This document shows, in pieces, positions 7,763-16,019 of a DNA stretch of 36,052 bases. Position 1 is the first letter of the stretch, and every line of letters begins with the position of its first letter. A program made the translations under genes and the position numbers. Under the pieces are notes generated by a model that was not told the origin of the DNA, ran no database searches, and was given only the letters and a program-made list of their open reading frames with translations. The stretch is from a virus: IMG/VR virus record IMGVR_UViG_3300037042_003768, positions 1-36,052 of that record. One strand, 5' to 3'.

Positions 7763-8713
7763 TCAGACCTGCCGCCGGTACGGCTGCAAGAGCCCCTTGG
7801 CCTCGGTCTGCATCTCTTTGATCTGCCCGGCATACTGCATCTCGCCGTAGTCCTCTTTGAACGGCCCGGCCGAGACACTCACGGCCCCGCCGGCGGATCC
7901 AGGGTGGTCCTTGGTGCCCTTGTGCGAGAGAACGCTCCCCGCGGCCCATTCGACAGCCGCCCCTCCGATCGCCGCGGGCACGTAAGCGAACAGGTAGGTT
8001 GCCATCGCGGAGTAGCTCGCAGTCGGTATGCTCAGGCTTCGGCTATCGATCATCGTCCAGTTGGCCGAATCGTCGACACCGTTCTTGAGCATGGCGAGCG
8101 GTGGGCGGGTGCTGAGAAGTGCCCCCTCGTTACAGTTCGCGTACGGTTCCGCACAGGTAAACACCTTCGCCGAGGAAACGGTCGTGATGGTCCCGATCCG
8201 TTGCACCCCCAGGGTAGCTAGAACGGCCAGCCCGACGTTGTCCCCGACCTGGACGAACCCGGAGCGGTACTGCACGACGATGTTGTGATCGCCCGTAGCG
8301 AAAGCTCGCTGGTACTGATTGATCGATCCGCCCATCGGCCCCTGCACGGCAAAGGACGGCCGCAGCGAGATGATCCCAGTCTCCTGGTCCACCCGCAGCG
8401 CGTCCGGGCCGAAGGTGGTTCCACTCGACAGCGGGTCATACTTCACGTCGACCTGGAGGATGTCGATGATCGGGAAGTGCTTGAGCATGAGCCGCGGCCT
8501 GCCCTTGCCCGAAATCACGTCCATGCGCTTGGCCAGCGGCGTAAAGTCGCGCCCGGTGTACTGGTCCACCCACGCCTCGGCGCCATCGAGATCCGCCGTC
8601 AGCAGCCGGTCCAGGTTGGCCGTGCTGCCACCCCAGCGGGTGTCAGTGAGCACGTCGAGGCGAACCCCGTGCAGGCGCGCCTTCAGCTCGTTGACATGAG
8701 CGTAGCGCGGCAC
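7763..8713 (-). CDS. Head-tail connector (gp6-like adaptor) with internal insertion (316 aa)
   Basis: GTG 8713 directly follows the preceding TAG. The N-terminal ~100 residues are helical and end in YTGRDFTPLAKRMDVISGKG, typical of gp6-like adaptors. The C-terminus (KEMQTEAKGLLQPYRR) resembles the end of the same family. The middle is longer than the usual ~110-200 aa family and carries a beta-rich block (residues ~100-230). Neighbours on both sides are head-tail joining genes. Confidence 0.7.
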   Translation of the reverse strand: MPRYAHVNELKARLHGVRLDVLTDTRWGGSTANLDRLLTADLDGAEAWVDQYTGRDFTPLAKRMDVISGKGRPRLMLKHFPIIDILQVDVKYDPLSSGTTFGPDALRVDQETGIISLRPSFAVQGPMGGSINQYQRAFATGDHNIVVQYRSGFVQVGDNVGLAVLATLGVQRIGTITTVSSAKVFTCAEPYANCNEGALLSTRPPLAMLKNGVDDSANWTMIDSRSLSIPTASYSAMATYLFAYVPAAIGGAAVEWAAGSVLSHKGTKDHPGSAGGAVSVSAGPFKEDYGEMQYAGQIKEMQTEAKGLLQPYRRQV

Positions 8714-8962
8714 CTACGCCTCGGGCGCCGGGGGCGTGTCGGTGTCTTCGGGCTCACCAAGGATGAACTGATTCGGGTTCGCTAGGTAGACAGCCTGCTC
8801 CCGAGTCACCCACGCCTTGTCCGTCTTCGTGAAGTCGACCTCGGTCCCGTCGCTTAGGTGCACCCTGCACGGGCACACCAAGCACCGGCACAGAACCAGG
8901 TTCGGGTCCCGCAGTTTCGCCGCGATCGACACGTCTGCGGTCTTGATGACTTCCTTGACCAT
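8714..8962 (-). CDS. Small cysteine-rich protein downstream of the capsid gene (82 aa)
   Basis: ATG 8962 has AGGAG 5 nt upstream; an earlier ATG at 8995 lies in the intergenic hairpin region and is less likely. The protein has a tight CRCLVCPC motif near residues 24-31 (possible metal site), an HLSDGTEVDF stretch and an acidic Pro-rich tail. Small proteins at this position are often head accessory proteins, but I recognise no family. Confidence 0.65.
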   Translation of the reverse strand: MVKEVIKTADVSIAAKLRDPNLVLCRCLVCPCRVHLSDGTEVDFTKTDKAWVTREQAVYLANPNQFILGEPEDTDTPPAPEA

Positions 8963-8976
8963 GTTCGCTCCTGTCT

Positions 8977-9047
8977 GGAAGGTCGGCGGGGGCAAGCCCC
9001 AGAGGATTCGGCAAGGCTCACAAAGCCCGCCCCCGCCCCCGCCTTCC
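8977..9047 (-). terminator. G/C-rich hairpin between the capsid gene and the next gene
   Basis: The 87-bp gap after the capsid stop holds an inverted repeat: GGAAGG plus CGGGGGC near 9047-9035 pairs with GCCCCCG and CCTTCC near 8993-8977. A GGGGGCGGGGGCGGG tract lies on the coding strand. There is no U-run, so it is more likely an attenuator or RNA-stability element than a simple terminator. Confidence 0.45.
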
Positions 9048-9049
9048 GT

Positions 9050-10462
9050 CTACGCCGTGTTCCGGACCCGGGCGATCCGGGTCAACGCCTGCTCGATGCA
9101 GATCAGGCAGTAGTACCCGGCCACCAGGAACCACTTCTTGTCGCTGATCGTGGCGAGTTCCATGTAGCTCAGATCGCGGAGCGTCGGCATGTGCAGGGTG
9201 TTCCCCTCAATGCCGGGCACGCTGGTGGTGCAGAGCCAGATGTCCTCTTCAGCGGTCAGAAGTTCGTCCACGACGGCGGAAGCTGCCGTGAACTCCGTGC
9301 CAACGGGCGTGTAGGCCGCGCCGGTGACGACGGATGTGGCCGTGGTCTGAAGCGTGCGGACACCCGTGTCGATCCAGCTTGACACGTCCGTTGCGGTCAG
9401 GAAGCCGAAAGCGTCTGCCGTGTAGTTGGTGCCAGGGATCACCGTGTAGAGCGATTCTGACCCGGCACCACCCGCAGCCGCCGAGCGGTAGATCTTGTAG
9501 AGGCGGACGGACCCGGTTGCCGTCGGAGCGGTCCAGGCGAGGGTGACTTTTCCGTTACCACCACCACCGGAAACGGTCCCGGTGACGGTGGAACAGGGAA
9601 GGGTCTCGCCCGTGAGCAGGACCGCGGAGACGAAGTAACGGTAGGCACCATCGGCGACGGACCCGCCCGATGTCGCGGGCGTCGCGGTCACCGTGCTGCC
9701 CGGCCACGCCTGGTCAGACTGGATCATCGAGGTGCAGAAGATCGGGATGTTCCGGTAGCTCTTGAACCGGAACCCGCCCGGAACCTCGACCATGTCGTTC
9801 CACCTCTGCCCCGACGACTGCTGCAACGCGGAGATCCGCGACAGCATCTTGTGAGACATAATGAAGAACGAGTTATTGGGATCCAGGATCGTGCCGATGC
9901 GGTTCTGCTGCGTGTCGATGGCAGTGTCCAGATAGGACGTCGCCACTGCCGCACCACCGCCGGAAACGATGTTCGCGTTGCCCGTCTGGCTCCACTGCTC
10001 CAACCCCGAAAACATGTACGGATCGGCGTACTTGTTCCCGTAGAGGATCATGCACGCCTCTTCGTTCGCACAGGAGATCGTGGAACCGGCCACTTCCTTC
10101 TGGAGCGCGTCCACGAGTTCCTGCGAGGCGGCCTGCATGAACCCGGTGACGCCGCCCTTCCCCTGCATGATCTTCAGGGGCTCCTGGAAGCGCGCGTAGG
10201 TGCTCTGCGTCTCGGGCGCGGAAGTGCCGTCACCCACCATGCGGGCGCGGCCGAGCGCTGTACGCCTGTTCTTGTCGTAGGTGCCCGACTTCCACGGCGT
10301 GCGAGGGATGAGTTGCCGGAACGGGCTGTACTGTAGGGCAAGCTCTGAGATGTAGGGGTCTACGAGCTGCGGGATGAGCGCCTGCCCCGACGCGGTCGTC
10401 GAGTCCAGGGCCTTGTTGATCAAGTCTTCCGGGCTCCACGGCCCGGCACCAAGCTGGAACAT
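9050..10462 (-). CDS. Major capsid protein, HK97-fold, with an Ig/FN3-like insertion (470 aa)
   Basis: ATG 10462 follows GGGGAGG. Residues 1-245 and 396-470 form the capsid core: early ALIPQLVDPYISELALQ, then a QEPLKIMQGKGGVTGFMQAA beta/E-loop region, NSFFIMSHKMLSRI, and a hydrophobic C-terminus. Between them, about residues 252-395, is a Gly/Thr/Ser-rich beta domain (TLAWTAPTATGSVRLYKIYR), like an Ig or fibronectin-III module. Such insertions are known to decorate capsid surfaces. It follows the protease-scaffold gene, as expected, and has its own structured leader. Confidence 0.9.
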   Translation of the reverse strand: MFQLGAGPWSPEDLINKALDSTTASGQALIPQLVDPYISELALQYSPFRQLIPRTPWKSGTYDKNRRTALGRARMVGDGTSAPETQSTYARFQEPLKIMQGKGGVTGFMQAASQELVDALQKEVAGSTISCANEEACMILYGNKYADPYMFSGLEQWSQTGNANIVSGGGAAVATSYLDTAIDTQQNRIGTILDPNNSFFIMSHKMLSRISALQQSSGQRWNDMVEVPGGFRFKSYRNIPIFCTSMIQSDQAWPGSTVTATPATSGGSVADGAYRYFVSAVLLTGETLPCSTVTGTVSGGGGNGKVTLAWTAPTATGSVRLYKIYRSAAAGGAGSESLYTVIPGTNYTADAFGFLTATDVSSWIDTGVRTLQTTATSVVTGAAYTPVGTEFTAASAVVDELLTAEEDIWLCTTSVPGIEGNTLHMPTLRDLSYMELATISDKKWFLVAGYYCLICIEQALTRIARVRNTA

Positions 10463-10479
10463 TGTGAACCTCCCCTTGG

Positions 10480-10529
10480 AGTGGGGAGATCCGGAAAGCT
10501 AGGGCCTACTGGCCTGCGTCGGTCTCCTG
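10480..10529 (-). promoter_or_regulatory. Duplicated structured leader upstream of the major capsid gene
   Basis: Counterpart of 5712-5761. On the minus strand it carries GGAGA...TCTCC outer pairing and an inner GGCC-AGTA-GGCC hairpin; the loop changes from AGCC to AGTA between copies while the stems are kept. It lies between the protease-scaffold stop (10542) and the capsid start (10462). No other copy was seen in the window. Confidence 0.7.
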
Positions 10530-10541
10530 GTCATAGTCTCG

Positions 10542-11048
10542 TCAGCGGGAAGTTCCCGCCTTCTGCATCGCCTCGGCCAGCATCCCCTGTCGGGCGCCGG
10601 GGCTCGCGGCCTTGTACGCATCGGTCTGGCTCAGGGCCTCGATGTAGTTCCCGATCGTCGCCGGGGGTGCGCCGGTCCCGTCCGCGTGAATGCCCTTGCG
10701 CTCGCCCTTGAGCGCGTCGTTGTTGGCCTTCAAGGCTTCGTTGGCCTTGCCCAGCGCGTCAATCTTCTGGTTAGTTTCGGCCAGCGCCTTGAGGATCTTG
10801 TCGGCCTGCTCGTCGGTCATGTCCTTCGCTCCTTGCTCCGGCGCCGTGGGCTGCACGTCCTCAGACGGCGGCGGGTTCTGCTCCTGCATGCTCTTGACCC
10901 AGACGTGGTCGGTCTCGGTGACTTCCTTGACGCCACACCACCGGCCGCCCTTCCACTGCTCTTCGTCCGGCTTGTCCTCCGAGGGGGGAGGATCCTGGGC
11001 CGGGGGCGGAGGCGGCGGGGGCGGATCGGCCTTGTTCAGAATCGACAT
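10542..11048 (-). CDS. Nested scaffold from an internal start (168 aa)
   Basis: Inside the protease-scaffold frame, ATG 11048 (MSILNKADPP) follows AGGAGG with a 7-nt spacer, a better site than that of the full gene. It would make scaffold without protease, as lambda Nu3 is made within gene C. A second in-frame ATG at 10820 also has AGGAG upstream and would yield 92 aa. Expression is inferred. Confidence 0.5.
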   Translation of the reverse strand: MSILNKADPPPPPPPPAQDPPPSEDKPDEEQWKGGRWCGVKEVTETDHVWVKSMQEQNPPPSEDVQPTAPEQGAKDMTDEQADKILKALAETNQKIDALGKANEALKANNDALKGERKGIHADGTGAPPATIGNYIEALSQTDAYKAASPGARQGMLAEAMQKAGTSR

Positions 11049-11726
11049 ATCGGTTCCTCCTGCTTCGGTTCCTTCGTCGGCATCGGGGGTGACGGGGTTC
11101 CCTTCGGGATTCGCCGCCCGGCGCCAGTCAACGGCCTTGCTGATATCTGCGAGCCAGTTCCTTGCGAACTGCCTTGATTTCACTTCCATCCCGTCGATCG
11201 TCGCCCCGGGATAGGCCGGGCACGAGGTCACGGCGACATGTTCAAGCTCAATGGCGTCGATAACGCGCGTGGTGTTACCGTCCGGACCCGGCTCCACGAA
11301 CCAGCCGCCTTCCAGCAGCCGGCCACCGATCGACAGGCCGAGCTTGCGCGGGGCAATCCCCTTCGCAGGGTCTCCGTCGAGTCTCCGCTTGAGCGTCTGG
11401 CAGTAGGGCATCTCCTTGTCCAGCCAGACGCGGATCTCCAGCTCGCCCGATGGGTCGATCGTGCCGTCGCGCAGGAAGCCCATCTCCTCATCCCAGTCCC
11501 CCCAATGCGACTTGCGAAGCGGAACCTGCCCGGATTGAATCTGCGCAACCATCGAGGCAATGCACCGATCAGAGACGCGCTCCCCTTGCAGGTCCAGCCG
11601 CGGGCCGGACGCGACACCCACTAGCCACCAGTCTCCCCGGTCGTCAACTTGCGCTTTGGCCAGGTAGGTAGTGATTTTGAACCGGTTCCGCATGTCCACC
11701 GCTGGCCGATCCATCGTCTCAGGCAT
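10542..11726 (-). CDS. Prohead protease fused to scaffolding domain (394 aa)
   Basis: ATG 11726 is favoured because GGAGG sits 4 nt upstream; an ATG one codon earlier is too close. The N-terminal ~185 residues are a U35/S78-type prohead protease: His in RKSHWGDW (~74), Ser in LGLSIGG (~132) and Glu in ELEHVAVTSCPAYPGA (~162). A proline-rich linker (~232-300) follows, then a coiled coil (MTDEQADKILKALAETNQKI) typical of scaffolds. The protease should cut scaffold and capsid N-termini during maturation. Strong internal starts suggest free scaffold is also made. Confidence 0.85.
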   Translation of the reverse strand: MPETMDRPAVDMRNRFKITTYLAKAQVDDRGDWWLVGVASGPRLDLQGERVSDRCIASMVAQIQSGQVPLRKSHWGDWDEEMGFLRDGTIDPSGELEIRVWLDKEMPYCQTLKRRLDGDPAKGIAPRKLGLSIGGRLLEGGWFVEPGPDGNTTRVIDAIELEHVAVTSCPAYPGATIDGMEVKSRQFARNWLADISKAVDWRRAANPEGNPVTPDADEGTEAGGTDMSILNKADPPPPPPPPAQDPPPSEDKPDEEQWKGGRWCGVKEVTETDHVWVKSMQEQNPPPSEDVQPTAPEQGAKDMTDEQADKILKALAETNQKIDALGKANEALKANNDALKGERKGIHADGTGAPPATIGNYIEALSQTDAYKAASPGARQGMLAEAMQKAGTSR

Positions 11727-12613
11727 CATTCCTCCGCGTCGGCAACGTCGTAGACAAAGTCACCGCGGCAGTTGGGGTGAAAGTCCTCTGCCTGGGCCTG
11801 CTGCATCGTGAGGGGGTCGGCCTCCGTCTCCGCAGCCCGCTGTAAGCACGCATCGCAGGCGTCTGCCGCCTCGCTGCGCACAACCCCATCAACCTTGACC
11901 CCGAGTTCGTCCACGGCCGCCTGCGTCGTGGCAAGGTTGCCGTACCGGCACGACATGGCGATTTCCGTTCGGGCAATGCGCAGCGTCTCCCAGTCTTCGA
12001 GGTCGTCGAAGAGGTGCCCCATGTTGTTGCGGGCCTCGACGAAGGTGTGCCCGTCTTCGATCTCTCGCTGGAGAGCCTGACCGACAAGGTCCTTGGTGGT
12101 TGCGGAGATGTCCACGAGCACGCCCTTGTCATAGGCGTGAACGCGCTGGAAGTCGGCCGCGATCCGGCTATACATGGATTCATCAAACGACATCCCAAAC
12201 TGGGCCATGACGGCCTTAGCCCGGGCCCGCAGGGACCGCTCCACGTGGTCATTGATCCCGCCACGATCCGAGAGATCTTCGGCAAGGTTCCCGGTGATGT
12301 ATCCCGATAGATCATTGAGCCACTTCACATCCGCCGGACTCATGTCCTTGGCGGACCCCTCCGGAATCGGCCACCGGTGCGCATGTTCCGCAAGCGCATC
12401 CATGCCCCGCTTTCGCAGAGCCCGGAACACGGTGCGCAGTTGTTTGCGCAAGCTCGCTTCTAGTTTTCTCCCAACGGGCGAGCGCGGACCGCTGCGGATT
12501 CGGATGCGGGCTCGGTTGTCGCCGGCCCCCCGGTCCGGACTTGTTCGTCCGGGCCAAGAACGGCCAGCCTGTACCTCCCTCCGGTTTTGATCCGCCAAGA
12601 AGGGCACCACCAC
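11726..12613 (-). CDS. Minor head protein, phage Mu F-like (up to 295 aa; start uncertain)
   Basis: The C-terminal half is a MuF/SPP1 gp7-type domain: WETLRIARTEIAM, then ADACDACLQRA and DFHPNCRGDF, a likely zinc site. Helical sequence RKLEASLRKQLRTVFRALRKRG marks the probable true N-terminal region. The open frame begins at GTG 12613, but its first ~35 codons look like noise while the portal frame there looks coding. Real coding seems to pass from portal to MuF near the six-G run at 12526-12531. Either a start lies inside the portal's 3' end (GTG 12433 or ATG 12403), or the two genes were one fusion with an indel. The role, head assembly and possibly DNA ejection, is family knowledge. Confidence 0.75.
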   Translation of the reverse strand: MVVPFLADQNRREVQAGRSWPGRTSPDRGAGDNRARIRIRSGPRSPVGRKLEASLRKQLRTVFRALRKRGMDALAEHAHRWPIPEGSAKDMSPADVKWLNDLSGYITGNLAEDLSDRGGINDHVERSLRARAKAVMAQFGMSFDESMYSRIAADFQRVHAYDKGVLVDISATTKDLVGQALQREIEDGHTFVEARNNMGHLFDDLEDWETLRIARTEIAMSCRYGNLATTQAAVDELGVKVDGVVRSEAADACDACLQRAAETEADPLTMQQAQAEDFHPNCRGDFVYDVADAEE

Positions 12614-14090
12614 CGATGCCGCCGCCCGTGCCTGAATTCATCGGGAAGGGCCAGGCGCCTTGCAGCGCAGCAGTAGCGACTGTGCTAGCCCCTCCCGACA
12701 CATCGAGCCCAAGGATCTGCCCCGTCTGCATGTTGAGCGGGTAGTCGTAGACACAAACCTCGTCCCCGTTGTCGAGGATCACCGTCGGTTGCGTGAAAGG
12801 CTCCAGTCCCCGCTCCCGACGCAGTTCATTCAGCGGGCGACCCGATCCGGCGAACGTCGCCCAAACCTGAGCCTCTTCCAACTCGTCCGTCTTGCTCTTC
12901 TCGGTGAACAAAAACTCAAGATCGGGGCTGAACTCGGACACCACATGCTGCGTCAGCTTGTGCGCGATGATCGCCAGCTCGGGGCCGGTTCCCTTGTCCG
13001 CGTGAATCTCCCGCTGCGATTCCCCGGCCGCGCGCGTGAGGTGCGCCTGTAGTTGGATGATCTCATCGGCCGAGGTCTGGTACACCGCGCAGATCCGTTG
13101 AAACACCCACTGCTCGAACTGCTGAAACTCCATGTCGCGATTGGTTGACTTGAGCGTGAAGAGCTTGGCCCCGGCCCCGCCGTCTTCCACGTCCTTGATG
13201 ATCGGAAGCTGCCAGCCTCGGCCCTTGATCGCCTCGAAAGCCTCGTTCATGCGCTCCAGAACCGCGGCGCCGGCCCGGCCCATGATCAGAAGGTGGTCCG
13301 CGAGGTTCCCGTCCGTGAACGCCGAGATGTTGTGCTGCATCCCGAAAACGTCGGCGCCGATCTCAAGCGACAGCGACTCCAGGGGGGAGAATCCCCAGAG
13401 CTTCCGCGTGGAGGGGTTGGCCCGGAAGTAGATCAAGTCGCGCGGGCCGAACTCGGCGGTGAGCTCCTTCCCGTCGCGTTGCTTCACGACCTGCCGATAC
13501 CCGGTCAGGCGCCCGTGCGTATCGGCGAACGGAATGATGGTCGATCCGTCCAGGGGGACCAGCTCCACGAGTCGTGCGTCTGCCGTGCGAACCTTCTCGA
13601 TTGCACCGGCATCGAGCACGAAGATGTCTCGCAGCACCGACAGCCAGAACTCCGTCCACGAATCGCCGTTGCTGTTCGGCCGGTTCAGGAGCCGCTTGAC
13701 GCGCGCCTTGGCGAAGGGATCAGAGACCGTGTCTTCGTCCGGCGGGTTCACGTCCCATTCCAGCCCCGCGATCTGCCGACACTTGGTGTCGACCACGGCC
13801 CGAACGAGCGCGTTCTGCTCATAGACTCGGTTCATCGAATCAAAGCTGAGCACGCCCCGCCGGTGCGCGTCCGGAGACGACTGCTGAAACGCGCCCGCGC
13901 CCTCGATGTCGGATCGGATTCCACGAGCCTCGCCGACGTCAAGTAGGGGCGACCCGCCTTGCTTCTTCAACCAAGAGACCGCCCACAGAACGTCCCGCAG
14001 GTCTATCTCCTGCCCCGGGGTGGCCAGGGCAACCACCTCGTCGGGAACGGGCCGGCGGAACGCACGGCGGAGTCGGTCGCCGAGACCCAT
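12312..14090 (-). CDS. Portal protein (592 aa as open; last ~70 codons doubtful)
   Basis: ATG 14090 (MGLGDRLRRAFRRPVPDE) starts 1 nt after the previous stop. The HK97/SPP1-type portal core is clear: ALVRAVVDTKCRQIAGLEWDV, DPFAKARVKRLLNRPNSNGD, YFRANPSTRKLWGFSPLESL, and TSADEIIQLQAHLTRAAGES. After about residue 525 the sequence becomes Pro/Ser/Arg-rich and overlaps the better-coding MuF frame by 302 nt. The portal is the dodecameric DNA channel at the capsid vertex, next to TerL and MuF as usual. Confidence 0.88.
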   Translation of the reverse strand: MGLGDRLRRAFRRPVPDEVVALATPGQEIDLRDVLWAVSWLKKQGGSPLLDVGEARGIRSDIEGAGAFQQSSPDAHRRGVLSFDSMNRVYEQNALVRAVVDTKCRQIAGLEWDVNPPDEDTVSDPFAKARVKRLLNRPNSNGDSWTEFWLSVLRDIFVLDAGAIEKVRTADARLVELVPLDGSTIIPFADTHGRLTGYRQVVKQRDGKELTAEFGPRDLIYFRANPSTRKLWGFSPLESLSLEIGADVFGMQHNISAFTDGNLADHLLIMGRAGAAVLERMNEAFEAIKGRGWQLPIIKDVEDGGAGAKLFTLKSTNRDMEFQQFEQWVFQRICAVYQTSADEIIQLQAHLTRAAGESQREIHADKGTGPELAIIAHKLTQHVVSEFSPDLEFLFTEKSKTDELEEAQVWATFAGSGRPLNELRRERGLEPFTQPTVILDNGDEVCVYDYPLNMQTGQILGLDVSGGASTVATAALQGAWPFPMNSGTGGGIGGGALLGGSKPEGGTGWPFLARTNKSGPGGRRQPSPHPNPQRSALARWEKTRSELAQTTAHRVPGSAKAGHGCACGTCAPVADSGGVRQGHESGGCEVAQ

Positions 14091-14091
14091 G

Positions 14092-14475
14092 TCAGTGCTT
14101 CCGCCCGAACATGCCGCGCATCCCCTCGACCACACCCAGCCCTCTCCTGCCGTTGCCCTTGAGCGCGGCGTTGGCAATCTGCTCATTGATCGCCGCTTCC
14201 TGCGCTTGCTGTTGCGCGCGGGAGAATGCGGCCATGGTCGCCGCTGCCTGTAGGTCCGATTGCAGCTTGGCCTCGACGTCCGCGAGGATGGCACGGATGT
14301 CTGTCGCGGTGGCGACTCGCTCCACGTAGTCCTGCTCGGGCGTGAGAGGGTGAATCATCACGCCCGCGCCGTTCGGCTTGAGGAAGAAGACCACACCACA
14401 GACGGCGCGCGGAGACGCGGGTTGTTCTGGTGTCGGCTGCTCGGTCGTTTCCTGTTCAATCGGTTCATCGGTCAT
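14092..14475 (-). CDS. Conserved-position phage protein between terminase and portal (127 aa)
   Basis: ATG 14475 overlaps the TerL stop (ATGA) and has GGAGG 9 nt upstream. N-terminus is acidic and Pro/Gln-rich (EQETTEQPTPEQPASP). The middle is a predicted helix AKLQSDLQAAATMAAFSRAQ, and the C-terminus is basic. No family recognised; small proteins in this slot are common in HK97-like modules. Confidence 0.65.
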   Translation of the reverse strand: MTDEPIEQETTEQPTPEQPASPRAVCGVVFFLKPNGAGVMIHPLTPEQDYVERVATATDIRAILADVEAKLQSDLQAAATMAAFSRAQQQAQEAAINEQIANAALKGNGRRGLGVVEGMRGMFGRKH

Positions 14476-16019
14476 CGTGTCAATCCTCCGATCAGAGATC
14501 CCCGCAGAGCGTTTCCCAGATGCCGCCGGTCCCGGTCGGCGTCCGTCTCTGCGGCTGGGTGAAGCAGGTCCACCTGCGGCCCACGAAACGAGAGCGTTGA
14601 GAAGCTAGCGCCCGGTTTGGCGAACAGCGACGCAGCCAGCGACCCCGCCACAATCGAGTCCGGCGGGTGCCCGGCCCCGTACAGGTCGTCATGCGTGCAG
14701 CGCTTGTGCTCCTTGTACGCCCACTCGATGAACGGGGCCTCGAACTTCCCCGCTTCGATGGCGAGCACGTACCCGGAGAACAGCTCTTGCCGCACCTTGC
14801 CAGCCAGCCAGACGCCTTCGGCCCGAACCTGCAAGAACTGGTCAATCACGTCGCCCAGCCCCGTGCCGTCGTGCTTGGCTCGGCCCCCGAAGCGGCGTTG
14901 CCGATCATCGAGCAGCGCGGTCAGGTCCGGCCAGTCGGTGCGCCCCCGCCGCTCGAACGCGACCAGGCGAGCCGGGGAAACGTCGGTGCGGAACGTCCAG
15001 ATGATGCACCAGTCCGTGCGCCGGCCCCAGTCAGCCCCGTGCGCGTAGTCCGCGTTGGGCTGCGGCCCCTCGATTTCGATGTACTCGCCGTTGTCGCCTT
15101 TGAACTCGCCCAGGTCGCGGCGGAACATGCGATCGACGGCGGCTCCCGAGATCGCCCGCGCTTCCGCGTTCGGGCGTTGAAGCTCTACCTCGACATTCCA
15201 CGACTCCGCGCTCATGGTCGCCCGCTTGCGCTCTTTCACGGCCTCGGTGAGCCACGCGTCCGGACCGGCCATGGACTCCTTGGCGCACCACTCATGCACA
15301 GGCCATCCCTCGCGCTCGGCTTCGTCGAGGATCGCGGTCATCGTCCCGTCTTCGTACTGGTGCGTGCTGCTGAGCACGGTCTGGCAGAGGATCCCTCGGC
15401 TGTCTTGCGGCATTCCCCGCGCGGCCTCGAAGATGTCCCACTCCATTTCATCGCACTCATCCGCGCGGAACCTCTGCGGGTGTGGGCCGCGCACGGACGC
15501 CTGCGAGGCAAGCAGTGCCTCGATGCGCGCGCCGTTCGAGAGGCGGGTCGATCTCCCGGTCGGGTCGGATTCGAGAAGCTCCCGTGGGGCGAGCGGCTGC
15601 CACCAGAATCCCTGCATCGCCTCATGCACGCGCTTGGCCTGCTCGCCCGATCCGCCAAGGATCTTCACGTCGGCACCCAGGGCCGCAGCCTCGACCAGTC
15701 CGAGCGCGGCGAGCAGGTAGCTCTTGCCACCCAACCCGCGGCTTGCCTTCCAGACCGACACCGGGACACGGGCGAAGAACGCTTCGGCGAACGCGCGCCA
15801 CGGCGTCGAGTGGTTCGGGCAGACCTGCACGTCCGGGATGCGCACCCCGAAACGCTGGAGCATGTAGGCGCGGAGCTGGTCTTCGGTTTCGAGGGGGAGA
15901 GGAACCAGGTCGACCTGCTGCGGGGCGCGCCGGCGAGCGAAGACTTCGGCGAGCGCCTGCGTTGCGTTGCCCGTCGCCCGCTTCAGTGCGGGGCGCTCTT
16001 CCATGAAGACGGGAATCAC
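14472..16019 (-). CDS. Terminase large subunit (515 aa)
   Basis: GTG 16019 overlaps the TerS stop (GTGA) with GGAG upstream; ATG 16004 is an alternative. ATPase motifs: a variant Walker A KASRGLGGKS at 91-100 and Walker B with FRADECDE at 184-191. Nuclease motifs: Asp330 (HGADWGRRTD), Asp384 in AKHDGTGLGD, and Asp454 in GHPPDSIVAGS. It pumps DNA into proheads and cuts the concatemer. It is followed by portal and preceded by TerS in one chain. Confidence 0.92.
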   Translation of the reverse strand: MIPVFMEERPALKRATGNATQALAEVFARRRAPQQVDLVPLPLETEDQLRAYMLQRFGVRIPDVQVCPNHSTPWRAFAEAFFARVPVSVWKASRGLGGKSYLLAALGLVEAAALGADVKILGGSGEQAKRVHEAMQGFWWQPLAPRELLESDPTGRSTRLSNGARIEALLASQASVRGPHPQRFRADECDEMEWDIFEAARGMPQDSRGILCQTVLSSTHQYEDGTMTAILDEAEREGWPVHEWCAKESMAGPDAWLTEAVKERKRATMSAESWNVEVELQRPNAEARAISGAAVDRMFRRDLGEFKGDNGEYIEIEGPQPNADYAHGADWGRRTDWCIIWTFRTDVSPARLVAFERRGRTDWPDLTALLDDRQRRFGGRAKHDGTGLGDVIDQFLQVRAEGVWLAGKVRQELFSGYVLAIEAGKFEAPFIEWAYKEHKRCTHDDLYGAGHPPDSIVAGSLAASLFAKPGASFSTLSFRGPQVDLLHPAAETDADRDRRHLGNALRGSLIGGLTR

